From Parasponia andersonii (taxonomy: Eukaryota; Streptophyta; Magnoliopsida; Rosales; Cannabaceae): 64,000 bases of DNA. The DNA is taken from positions 1 to 64,000 of the forward strand of contig JXTB01000899.1 of assembly GCA_002914805.1 (NCBI GenBank), in the 5' to 3' direction. Shown here in pieces: positions 47,160 to 58,711 of this stretch (position 1 is the first letter of the stretch; each line of letters begins with the position of its first letter). The notes beneath the pieces are model-generated. The model did no database searches. It worked only from the letters and a program-made list of their open reading frames with translations, and had not been told where the DNA came from. The position numbers were made by a program, and so were the translations under genes.

Positions 47160-50100
47160 ATTTATTATCAATTATAACAATTTCTTAAAAAATAATATTA
47201 CGTAAATTGGAAATATTATTATTATTATTATTATTATTTTGGTTTCAGTTTCAGCATCGCACCAAAAAAGGAAAATTATCTATCTTACGTAAAGTAGAGC
47301 TACAATACGTAGATTTGGGTGTGAAATCAAGTATAGAAATATTGGTCTATGATGCGTATCACTATCCTCAAAGATTAGCTTTATGAGGCCGAAATCATAG
47401 TAGGGACAGGTGTATAGTAACGATGGTCTTGCACTCAATTGCCTTTACGTGTGGGACTTTGGCTGGTGACAATTTACTGATTCAGAGAAATCCCTCAAAA
47501 TAAAAAGCAATAGTCTGTTGTCATACTGAAAATTCTAAATTTTTATTTTGTGGATTGGAATTTCAATTACCTGAACCTTTTCATTTTTATTTTATGTTTT
47601 GTACCTTGTTTTTCCCTTTTATATATAGGTTACTAGTATTTTTTTTTTACCTATGTTTATTTTATCCATTGAATAATCGTTTAATTTAATGNATATATAT
47701 ATATATATATATATATATAATCATTGGTAGTAATCTGATTTTCATTTCCTTTTATCATAATAGAATTTGGGTATTGAAATAGTCTGGCTCAATTCTACTC
47801 GAATAATAAACCCAATTTTAAGCTTTTGTCTACAAAATAGTGGTTCGTGAATTTTGTGACCGATTATTTTACTGACATTTTTTTTTTGTTATTTACATGT
47901 TATTCAATTCTATTGAGACTCAAACACTATCATCTTCATGCGGTATTATAGTCCTTATGAATATTATATGATTGTATATTGAGACTAGCTTTTAAGGTTG
48001 GACTAAATGATTAATGTTATTAAAATATGAAATCAGATAGTAGATTCCTTGTCAAGCAGGAGATCAAAAAATTGCAAAATAGAGTATTTGTAGCGGTCCT
48101 TTTGCAATTTGATGTTAAAAAGATTTCTAGAACTAGTACTTTTTTTTTTAATCAAAAGGTAATTTCATTTAATAAAATGAGCAATATAATAAAAACCATC
48201 AAAGCTGTGACGTAGTAGCGGTAGAGATGTCTTTCACAAGTCTCTACAATCTCAGTTCCCTACCTTCGCAGTGAGAGAATGATGGGTTTGGCCTTATAGG
48301 AGCGTGGGAACACCTGTTTTCCCTTTTTATTTAGGGTAAAAAAAAAAAAAATACAATGTAAGTTTTTTATTTAGCAAAAAACAACAACAACAAAACAATA
48401 CAAGATATTGATGAGTGCATGCGGACAAGAGATACAATTAGAGCCTATCACCCAGAGGTTCGGATGTTTGGAAATTTCATTTCGATTTTCCTCACTCTTT
48501 TAAGAGCGAGATCAGTAGCTTTACTTAGCATAATATTTCAGAAAACTATTACATAGAAGAAGCTTCACAAAGCTTAAATGGACCATACCCGTCTTCTTCA
48601 AAAGAAGTAAAAGAAAAAAAAAAAGAAAAAAAGAGGACTCTACCCGATAGATTAGTATTTACTTTTCTCTACTCAAAAAAGAAAAAAAAACATTCACATA
48701 AAGGTCGAAACAGCATAGTTGGAATTTCACTGGATGATATTTATTTATCAAACTTGTGCTGATCCATTGGTTTAGATGGTATCAGGGACAGCTTTTTGGG
48801 TAAAAAATTTATAATTTCAAGAATTAGAGCTTATACATCTGGTTTTGAAATCTCAATACAAAATTTCTAATGGCAAATGGTATTGTGACAACAAAATATA
48901 AGGGGAAAAAATGACGAAGAAAAGAGCCAGTTGTGGCAAAAGCGATGTTTGTTTTGTCCAATTCCTAAATGGGCAAAGCTAATGAAAAAGTATATGATAG
49001 TCTATCATTTTATTCATATTATTATTTGCTTTATACATGTTAAGGTTCCAAAAGGCAAGATAAAGGACAGAATAATCCTTTTTGGAAAAAATTTTAAGAG
49101 AAAGTAACAAATATCTATAGTGTCAAGAAGCGATAACAACAACAATAACAATAATAAAGTAATGATAATAATAAGAAATTACATGCACATGCATATGGTT
49201 GAGTAGTCTTCTATGGTCTAAAAAGCAATAATTTGGATCTCATCTTAGGATATTGCTTACGTACACTTGATGTTGTGGTGATGGTTATTGTTGCTTTGTG
49301 TTATATATGGGGAACAAAGCAACCACTTGTTAAAAATATTTGTCATTTTAATTCGAATATATGTTTAATTTAAAAACTCTACGTTGTATTGCTAGTATTA
49401 TATCAAAGATTCCGTTAGTTAAAAGATCTCTCTCTCTCTCTTTCTCTTGAAAAATTCTAAATTGAAGAATGGTGTTTGATAGTAATGCAAACGATGTGTC
49501 TTACGTATATTCAAAAACAATGTGTCTTACATGTATTCAAACAATGTGTCTTTTTTAGTGACTACATATCCACAAAGATTCTGAGAAATGAAGTACTATC
49601 ACTAATATCATGTCTCGTTGCTTATTCTTAACACGTGGGCATGTAATGTAACCCTTATTTCGATATTGAATGGTCCAAGTCTCAAGTTTTGGAAGAAAAA
49701 ACAAATGGGGAAATGGACCTAAGTTCTAGAGTTTTAGGCCAAACTTGACTTTTTAAAGAATATTTTGTAGATATTAGTACCGGGTAGACACTACAGTAGT
49801 GAAATTTGATTGGTCCTAAAAATTTCGTAAGTTTACGATCATAAAATATAGTTTAGGATCATAAAATATAGTGAATATCGCTAATATCGTGATATTCTTA
49901 AAAAAAAGTCATTTTAGCCAAAATTACTCACCAAATTAAGTCCATTTTCCAAAGAAAAAGTGGCCCATCACACTAACATGGGCCAAAAGCCTATAGCGTA
50001 GAAAGAAAACAAAATCAAATTTGGCCCAAAATAGAAGATACATTCCAACTCCATTTCCCTTCAGGCGATTCAACTGCAGGTCCCACATTTTGGGAAGAAA

Positions 50101-51520
50101 CTAAAGGAAATTAGACTGAAATTCACTTATTGGACTAAAGTTTACCTTTGTTAGTCTTTTTATTATCATTTAAGTTTTATAGCAATTTCTATTGATTAAC
50201 ATCCATTTTTGCCCTTTTTTCCTCATTCTCTCGTGACCTCTCACCGTTTAATTTTGACATTTTGTGGGTGGTGATTTTGGTATAAAACTATTAATTTTGT
50301 AAATTTTTAATGCATCTGTTACCTTACAAATAATTGTTTTAGGCACTACTATATCAAAATATATTGATTTATTTTTTGAAAAATTGATTTACTTCATAAA
50401 GTAGATGAACTAGAGAAAAGCCTTTTATCAATAAATTATAAAACGATCATTTATTAAATAGGTATAAAAATGGCTATATTTAAAATCAATCTAAAAAAAG
50501 CCATTTCTTAGAAATATTCTAAGCATATTCTATCTGATTAGCACAAAGTACAAATTTCAGAAAATGCATCTGCAAAATTATTTAGGATTTAGACACTTAC
50601 ACATAAGTTTTTAAAAATAATCCCAAATATATGATATTTTCAAAATAATTATTTTTCCTTATGACATTCAGTGACATTTTTCTAAATATTTTGGCTACTA
50701 GAAACTGAGAAATTAATTTAGTTAACCATGGCACTATAAAAATTGGATAGATTCTATCTATAGTCATTTTGACCTCCTAAAAAGATTTACTAAATTCATT
50801 TAGTTGTTCTAAAGAATCAAAGCAGCCAGTTATTAATGGAATTCTTTTGTTAGTTCTCTGTAAAATACTCGTTTGGACGGGGGGCTTCCAAATACATCGT
50901 AAGCTAACTCACTTTTTAGCAAATCAGACTAGTTTTTTAAGTAACATTTTTTTTTAGTTTCTAATAACCTTTGTTTTCTAGTTTTCGGTAATCAAATTAG
51001 TTTCTTTAAGATTTGATTATTAATTATAACAAAATTAAATTAGTTTTCAATAGCTAAATTAGTTTTTTGGTTTCCAATAACTAAAATATTTAGAAAACTA
51101 TTAATGAATGTCATATAGAAAAATAATTATTTTGAGAAAGTAGTATTTTTTGTATTATTTTTCCAAAATTAATATAGAGTGTTATCTTCACAAAATATGT
51201 TTAACTGATCTGATCCGATCTGCAAATGTCTTATCCAAGCCCGTAATTCTCTTCAAATTGAAAAGTGTATCTGATGTCTTTTCTCTCAAGTTCTCTCATG
51301 CAAGCCCTTGACTCTTTTATACATTCGACTGTCTCTTGGTCTTATCAACTCCTTCAAAATTCTCATAACATCAATCTCATGTCTCTTAATACGCTATACA
51401 TCTATATATAGTCATTACTAATACATAGAGGCCGTATTGTTCTGATACTTACCGTGATATAAACCAAACCCACGTACACACATAAACATACAATATTATT
51501 AATACTAGTCCTACCCTGGT
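47160..51520. other. Gene-poor AT-rich DNA
   Basis: No supported gene. Contains an (AT)n run with one undetermined base at 47692, (AAC/AAT)n runs near 49135-49170 and a (TC)n run near 49429-49445. Short frames here match nothing known. Confidence 0.55.
47692..47719. repeat. (AT)n microsatellite with one undetermined base
   Basis: The only N in the window is at 47692, at the left edge of the AT run; the run length may be collapsed in assembly. Confidence 0.8.
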
Positions 51521-51521
51521 C

Positions 51522-52345
51522 TGTGTGAGTTGATATTAATATTGTATACATTAAATTTAATTTATAATTAACTTATAATTATATATAATATATTATAATA
51601 TTAAAAAATGTATTTATTTCTGTATTTATTTTGATGGAATGAATGTAAAACAACTTTGATGAACTAAATTTAATATAAGAAATTATTAATATTAAATTAA
51701 ATACAATATTATATAATATATGTATATATTACAACTAATTATAATATTAAAAAAATAATAATATAATCAATCATATCATGAAAAAATAAGAGTTAAATTA
51801 AAAATTTTCTAAAAAATTTTAAAATGGAATACTTATAAAAGAAACTATCACATTTTTTATCTTTCTCTCTACTTTATGTTTAATATATATATATATATAT
51901 ATTTGTGTGAGTTAACTTAATATTACGTACATTAAACTTAATTTATAGTTAGGTTAAATATATTACAACATACTTTATGTTCAATATATATATATATATA
52001 TATATTTGCGTGAGTTAATTTAATATTGCATACATTAAACTTAATTTATTGTTAGGTTCAATATATTACAACATTAAAAAATGTATTTATTTCTATATTT
52101 ATTTTGATGAGTTTGATGAACTAAATTTATTCTAAGGTATTATTAATATTAAATTAAATACTATATTATATAACACATGTATATATTGCAACTAATTATA
52201 GCATGAAAAAATAATAATATGATTAATCATATCATGAAAAAAAAAAGAGTTTAATTAGGAATTTTCTAAAAATTTTAAAAATAAAATACTGATCAAAGAA
52301 GTTATTACATTTTTTTTTCTCTACGGTTTAATATAGATATATATA
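51522..52345. repeat. Tandem repeat of up to ~380-bp units separated by (TA)n
   Basis: Copy A at 51522-51901, a short copy B at about 51902-52002 and copy C at 52003-52345 share GTGAGTTAATTTAATATTG-like starts, AAAAAATGTATTTATTTCT, ATTAATATTAAATTAAATAC and a terminal ATATATAT run. Copy B keeps only the first ~80 bp and the TA run. Confidence 0.8.
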
Positions 52346-52974
52346 GATAAATAAATTTATCTAATCGATCATATAAATGATATAAGTACTTATTAGAAAG
52401 AAACGACACAAAGCAAAAGACTATTTCCTAGTATAGTGTTGCCGTATATTATTAGGATTCTTAATATACTTATGTATAATTTATATTTTATGGCTGTGTG
52501 TTTTCAAGGAATCATAGTTGGATTAGTTTCTTTCCCTAGTCCATCTTCTCATAATACCTCTTTATTAATTCGTATGAAGTGATTAAGAGAGTACGTAATA
52601 ATATATTGAGAGAGAGAAAAGATCGAGCGTGGCACAAAATCTGCCATATTAAGTAGAGCTTTGAAGATTCGAGATGGCAAAAAAACGATCCAAAATGTCG
52701 TGAAGCATGAATTTCAATTTGATGTCCCTTCTTAACGTGATACGTTATTTGAAGTGTTTCTTCCTTTCTCCCATCTACGTAAGAATAAAATCATTTGTCT
52801 CAATTTATTGTCTCAAAGAAGTCCTAGCTACTCAGATATTGACTAATCAGAAATAATTGTCTTTTAAAAAAATTAAAAAATAACTGTTAAATTAGATTAT
52901 TATTATTTTTTCAAACTTTTGCCTGTATATCAGCATAGAAGTTAATGAAAGAGTAAATAAGATGGTCTTCCTTG
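52346..52974. other. Unassigned AT-rich spacer
   Basis: No gene or repeat structure recognised. Confidence 0.4.
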
Positions 52975-53345
52975 CGATATTAGAGCCATCAATGCTCACC
53001 AAAGCCCCCATCAAGATTGGAATTTTCCCCTAGCGGCGACCTTCTCCCTACTCGCTAAGTGTCGTGATGGCCAGACACGTTTGGAACCTCCTTTGAGGAT
53101 CCATGTTGTTGGTCAGAGACTAAATTAGACTTAGCGTTAAGTCTTTGAGTCCAGGGTTGGCATAATCCATCGACACTAGACCAGCTCTGGTTTTGCAGAG
53201 GTTTTCTTTTTTTTTTTTTTTTCCGTAAATATAATAGCTGTCAACTAATTTCTATTTGTTCATTATGTTTCGTACAACATTGGTCCATCAAGTCAACGAC
53301 ATTTTTTTTAACGACATGACATTTACGGTGCTTTACTAAACTTGA
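52975..53345 (-). repeat. Inverted copy of the block downstream of EDS1
   Basis: Reverse complement matches 24770-25165 at moderate identity. It is the distal part of the inverted EDS1-3' duplication, separated from the exon copy by later insertions. The spacer to 53691 is unassigned. Confidence 0.75.
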
Positions 53346-53691
53346 TATTGATATATTTAAGGATCCGACGTTTCCAAAGCTTATTTAGGATAAATAAAGG
53401 CTGACATTAGTAGTATAAGATTCAAATTCAAATCTTATTCTACGTATTCGTAAACAGATTTTATGAAAAAAGTTAAAAAGATAAATATTTAGTTTTATCT
53501 TTCTAATTTTTTTTATGAAAACTGATTTTAGATTAATAGAATATGATTTAAATTCTCTGTCAAAATTACTTAAACTGGCTATTGTGACATAAAATCGTCG
53601 CTAAGAAGCAAAAATAAGTTTGGTGATGGTGATGTTGATGTTGATGTGCTGGTGCTGGTGCAATGAAAACTACCTTATCTACTACTAACTC

Positions 53692-55795
53692 TGTCACGAC
53701 CCAAAACCCGGACTAGTGGCAGAAGGGGAATTTCACAAAGGTGGGAAATTCCTTAATTTATTTGAAAAGTGTCAAAAGTTCTAGTTTTTATAAAAACAGT
53801 CCATTTAAATAAAATATTTGGAATTCCATCCCGTGAACCACTCCTACAGTTCGTATACACCACCAAACATAAATTGAACAATTACTTAAAAACATAAAAT
53901 TAATTAAAAAGAAGCCAAACTCCGCATCATCATCATCATTCACAACAGACTATCAGAATGACATACATAAGTTTGCAGACAAAACAGAGAGCAGTAATCT
54001 TGGTTCAATGCTAATACAAAAATCCAAATAGTCCAAAGACTATAACTACAAACTCCTAGCATTACCAAGAGGCGAACTGCAATCGGGATGACCTCTTACT
54101 CCTCTTGATCACCAAGATCGCACTGGACACCACCTGAGGAGGAATGTAAGGGGGGTGAGCATACAATGCCCAGTAGGAAAATAGTTACCTCGGGGGAAAA
54201 ACAATTCAGTGATGGGAATCTCCTGCATGGTTAGTTCAAATCCAAAACATACACACACGTATATATATAATCCAAACCGGGAGCCAATATATATATAACA
54301 GTGTAATAAAAACCATCACTCCATATGCACATGACACAAATCAACCCATACTCATGAGCTCACACCCTCTCATCTGTGGAAACCCAGGATGATGGCACTA
54401 AGTGTACCTAACAGCCTGCCTGATACTTAAGCCCATACCCGGAGGGGACACCCACGTGTCGCCTACCAAACCTGGAGGGGCAACCGAATTGCCTACACCT
54501 GCCAAATGGGGAGGTAATCAGAAGTAACAAGACCTTGCGCAAGTTTACGGACTTTCACCGACCGTGGGGCACGCAGCGCCACACTGTAAAACCCACGATG
54601 CTAACACGGTGCTTATGTATGATCCTATGACACGTGCAATACAGAACTGAAGTGTAAAAACTACTGTACTCTGGTTTTTCAATAAAACATGCATAATAGG
54701 GTTTTATAGAAAAACGGGCAGCATAACGACCCTATTTTTGATATACCCAAAATAACCTACACACAACAAATTCCCAGAGCAGTACAGTATATATCATATA
54801 ACCAGATTCCATCACATATAATTCAAATCATTAAAAACACATTTATTCTTATATGTTGCAGAAAATAAGTTTTAACTCAAAACCGATATAAAACGAAGGT
54901 AACTAAACCCCTACCTCAACAGAATAGCGACACCACGCTATTAGGTCCTTAAAGTGTCGTTGACGATCGCCCGGAGGGTCGGGATCCAATTCGGGTCCGG
55001 GTTCATACCGTACCGGTGGCACGCAAAACGAGACAAAATCTCGACCGTCCGATCTCGATTTTTGTGCCGATTACCAAACTACACAATATATATATCAAAC
55101 TTCTCCATTTTCCGAGTACATTCCAAAAATGCAATTAAAATTACAATCCAACGGTCGGATCAAGAACAACACTCAAAAACTCGAAATGACCAAAAATGGC
55201 AACTTTCAATCCGGGTAAAATGGAGTTGAGATATATATACCTTGATGATCCTTGCGACGATACGAATCCAACGGGACCGGTTTGAAGCCAAAAGGACGCC
55301 GGAATCGTCGCCGGTGGCCGGTTTTCCGAAAAAGCTCCTACCGGCTTTAATGGAGATTCCCGGCGACACAGGCGGCGGCGAGCGGCGATGACGGGCGGCG
55401 GAGCTTCGGCGTGGCACCGGGAGTCGACGCCGACTGGTGGCGTGGGCGGACGACGCCGGGCGGCGGCTCTGCGGCGGATCTGGGCAACTCGGCCGAGAGA
55501 GAGAGAGAGAGAGAGACGAGGGAGAGAGAGAGAGCTCGGGGGAGGGAGGAGAGAGAAGAGAGAAGAGAGAGAGAGGTGAAATAAAAGTGTGCACGTGGCC
55601 CCCCTTTATTGGGCTGTGCGATTTTTCAAAAATTGCACATAAGTCCCCAAAATTTTAAATCTCTATCAATCCGGTCCCCCAAAATTTGCAATTTAATCCA
55701 TCTGAGCAAAACTTTTGCAAATTAGTCCCCACAATATTTTATCCGAAAAATTGGTAAATTGTCCAAATTACTCTCAAAAATTCCGGGTTTTTACA
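53692..55795 (-). mobile_element. Solo LTR of a Tekay-type Gypsy element
   Basis: 2,104 bp with ends TGTCACGACCC...GGGTTTTTACA, flanked by AACTC on both sides (53687-53691 and 55796-55800), a perfect 5-bp target duplication. Compared with the PBS-linked LTR remnant at 5650-6267 it lies in minus orientation. No internal region remains, as expected after LTR-LTR recombination. Its 5' part (about 55260-55570) is strikingly GC-rich and carries a (GA)n run. Confidence 0.9.
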
Positions 55796-56267
55796 AACTC
55801 CTATCTTTTTTTATCTACCCAGTAATGTGTTTTCACTCCTTGAGTAACTAATGATCATATTTGGATCAAATGTGTGGCAGTGGCTCTTATGATTTTGTCT
55901 TCTCTTCAAGACTTTATCTTCTTTCTTTCCTAGTGCTGATATAATCTTGTGTTTATCTTTAGATTTATGCGTCATATTTCTTTTTACAGTGGCTTGTTTT
56001 GATTTTATCAATCGATTAGAGCACAAAATTAAGAGAACGAGGAAAAAGAAAACAGAAGCATATAAGATTTGATCTATAAGTTAATCTCCTTCCTCTTCTT
56101 TCTTATTTCTATCGGAAACTTTTACACTATTTTTCAATAATAAAATTTTACTTATTTTTCTCTCATTTGTTTACTTTCAAGAATCCGATAAAATATGCAG
56201 ATAAGATGGGTGTATTTAACCATTAAAGCAACGTCAAGAACTCACTTTACAACTTTTATTGATAATC

Positions 56268-56300
56268 TTTTCTTTCTTTCTTTCTTTCTTTCTTTCTTTT
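56268..56300. repeat. (TTTC)n microsatellite
   Basis: Run of about eight tetranucleotide units. Confidence 0.9.
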
Positions 56301-56496
56301 TTCTTTTCTCGGTCTTAACTTCTCAACAATTTTCATAATTTTGAATTCTTGTCGATTGAATTATTTTAGTAATAAATATTTTTTATTATTTTATCTTTTT
56401 TTATTTTATGGTCAATATTACATTTCAAAATAAAAATAAAAATTTAAACTCACAAAAATTAATTCAATATAGTATATAATAGCAACCGAACGTTAG

Positions 56497-56499
<3 letters not shown>

Positions 56500-56544
<45 letters not shown>
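56500..56544. repeat. (AT)n microsatellite
   Basis: Uninterrupted AT run of over 20 units. Confidence 0.9.
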
Positions 56545-56547
<3 letters not shown>

Positions 56548-57094
56548 GATTAAAGAAATAAGAATAAAATTTTTATATATTATTTTGACGCGAAAAAATA
56601 GCTGGTAACTAATAATGAATATTCATGTAGTGACTAGAATATTAGTGACATTTTTCCAAATATCATTGATATATTTAATAATATTTTAAAATGTTAATAA
56701 TTTTTTTTTTATGTTTTTAAAATATTTTTGTTTATTATTTAAAATAATTCAGTAACTTTTGAAAGTGTCACTTACATAATTTAATGGCATTTTATAAATG
56801 TCTCACGTATCAAGATTTTTGTTGTCCTGAATTGAATTATAACGATACTAGATAAATTTGTACTGGTGTAGTTAACCTGCCAGATCAAATGAGATATTAT
56901 CCAATGGTAGTTCCAGCCCAAGAACACGGGCCTCTAGCGAACAGATTCCATTGTGTGAGCTACCAATAATGAACGTCTGAATAAAAAAAGCGAAAGACAG
57001 AAGAAATGTCTTCATAAAAATGCCCACATGCAGTAGATCATAAATAACATGATGTCAACCAAAAGGGTTTATTTTAATAGTCACAAGCTGTTAA

Positions 57095-58190
57095 GAGAGA
57101 GTATCAATGAGTGTGAAGCTCAGAAAATTGACATAGTTATTAATTAGATATTTTTCTAGGCACAAAGCCCTTTTAGGTAGTCATCCCTAGACACATTTCA
57201 ATGAATCTAAATCTTTGCTAAACCAGGAAAATACGAAGAAAGCAATTCAGTTAATCCACACCGCAAGAGTCCTAGCTCCATCACTATGGACTCAAGAAAG
57301 GGCATTACATGAAAATTCTCAGCATGCAAATGAAAAGAAAGCATTATGCTCACATTATTGGACAGAAATTATTAACAAACTACTTTGCAGTATTTCCATA
57401 ATTGGAGCATACAAATGGATAGGAGCATACAGACTATTAACTTCCTATATGATTTGCAAGTCTAAAATGGATAGGAGCATACAAATCTTTTATTTGTTAT
57501 TCTACTAGCCATTGACAACAGATGGAAGTCCCTCGCGCAGCCTGCTCTTAGCCATGGATGAGAGGCTGAACTTCGTTTAACTCGATTTCTGAATCAAGTG
57601 AATTATGTAAGAACACAACGTTTTTCTATCTCCCCTTCCTTATCCCACTGTAACACTTGCTTCTGAATCTTCTTAGCAGCATCTTTTTCATTTCTATTTG
57701 ATCCTTTCTCCATCTTCTGTTTTTTTTTTTTTTTTTATCATGCTCACGCTGTTGTTGCAGACACCTATAGCGTTTAGGTCTGCCTTTTGTCATATGTGAT
57801 CCGGTAGTTTCATTCTTCAAGTCTCTATAGTAATTGGCAATATCTGAAGACTCGACGAGGCGGCGGCCCCTATGAGTCCCTAGATCCATCCACTGCCTCT
57901 AGCCCTCAAATTCATCCGGGAGTTTATACCCTTTCAATAATTTGATGATCTCATCCCACAGGTCGGCTAGCTCGAACCTCTTGACATTGGCTTTGAAGCT
58001 TGGAGGAATCATACAACCCCACTTTGTGAAGCTCATCGGCGTTCTTGTAAAGCTCTATCTTTTTCAATGCCCTTTCCGTATCTGTAACCTTTGATTGAAC
58101 TTTTTCTCGATTATTTCCTTTCTGCCGCTTGTACTATGCAAATTCATATACATGTTGAATAAGTATTCCGGGTCTTGCAAAAGCACAGAA
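57095..58190 (-). pseudogene. EDS1 pseudogene: last exon, end of intron 2 and 3' flank
   Basis: The reverse complement follows 23150-24350 of the intact gene: the end of intron 2, exon 3 (about 58135-57548) and some 400 bp of 3' flank. Recognisable pieces are DIANYYRDLKNETTGSHMTKG and the end LIHG. Exons 1 and 2 (the whole lipase-like domain) are absent. The splice acceptor has changed from GCAG to GCAT. About 50 bp that encode the GESCFWADVEELF stretch are deleted, an A run in the REHDKK region has grown, and there are frame changes. It is a non-functional duplicate. The Copia LTR at 58200 begins about 10 bp beyond its far edge. Confidence 0.92.
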
Positions 58191-58199
58191 TGAATACAG

Positions 58200-58698
58200 T
58201 GTTAGGAAATTGTATTAGGAAATTGTATTTCCTGTATTGGGCCACATATACAAAATAATCGTATTGGGCCATATTATTTGATAAGAATTCAATAAGTGAT
58301 TAAATAAAACTGGGTCAGAATATTCAATTGGGTATAAATACTAATATGGATACTCTATTAGTCGCCTACTTAGGTTTGATGGATACCCAACAGGTACTAT
58401 GAAAAGAACTTATCAAGATTATGGTCCTGCAGCCAAATTCAAGTACCTTCAATTCTCTATAACCTACCATCAATTATAGAGAACTCTATCTGAGTGATAT
58501 TAGTCTTTAGACTGCAGAAGATCAAAACTCTCTAAACATCATCTCTTATTCATGCTTTCGCCTTCGGTCTCTCCATCTCTAATCCTCTATAGATTAGCCA
58601 TGGACTTTGGTATATTCAACAAACCCTAAGCTATCAATTTAGTATGAATGATTTAGGGTTTCTATTTAGTTTATTTACAATCCTAATATCATCTAACA
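58200..58698 (+). repeat. 5' LTR of the Copia element
   Basis: 499 bp with perfect TGTTAG/CTAACA ends. TACAG at 58195-58199 is the candidate target duplication; its partner would lie beyond the window. Confidence 0.85.
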
Positions 58699-58700
58699 AG

Positions 58701-58711
58701 TGGTATCAGAG
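58701..58711 (+). other. Primer-binding site of the Copia element
   Basis: TGGTATCAGAG two bases after the LTR; initiator tRNA-Met type. Confidence 0.85.

Larger units (their letters stand above)
55801..57094. other. Unassigned sequence inside the inverted duplication
   Basis: No gene. Holds (TTTC)n at about 56268-56300 and a long (AT)n at about 56500-56544. It has no counterpart next to intact EDS1, so it was inserted here or lost there. Confidence 0.45.
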
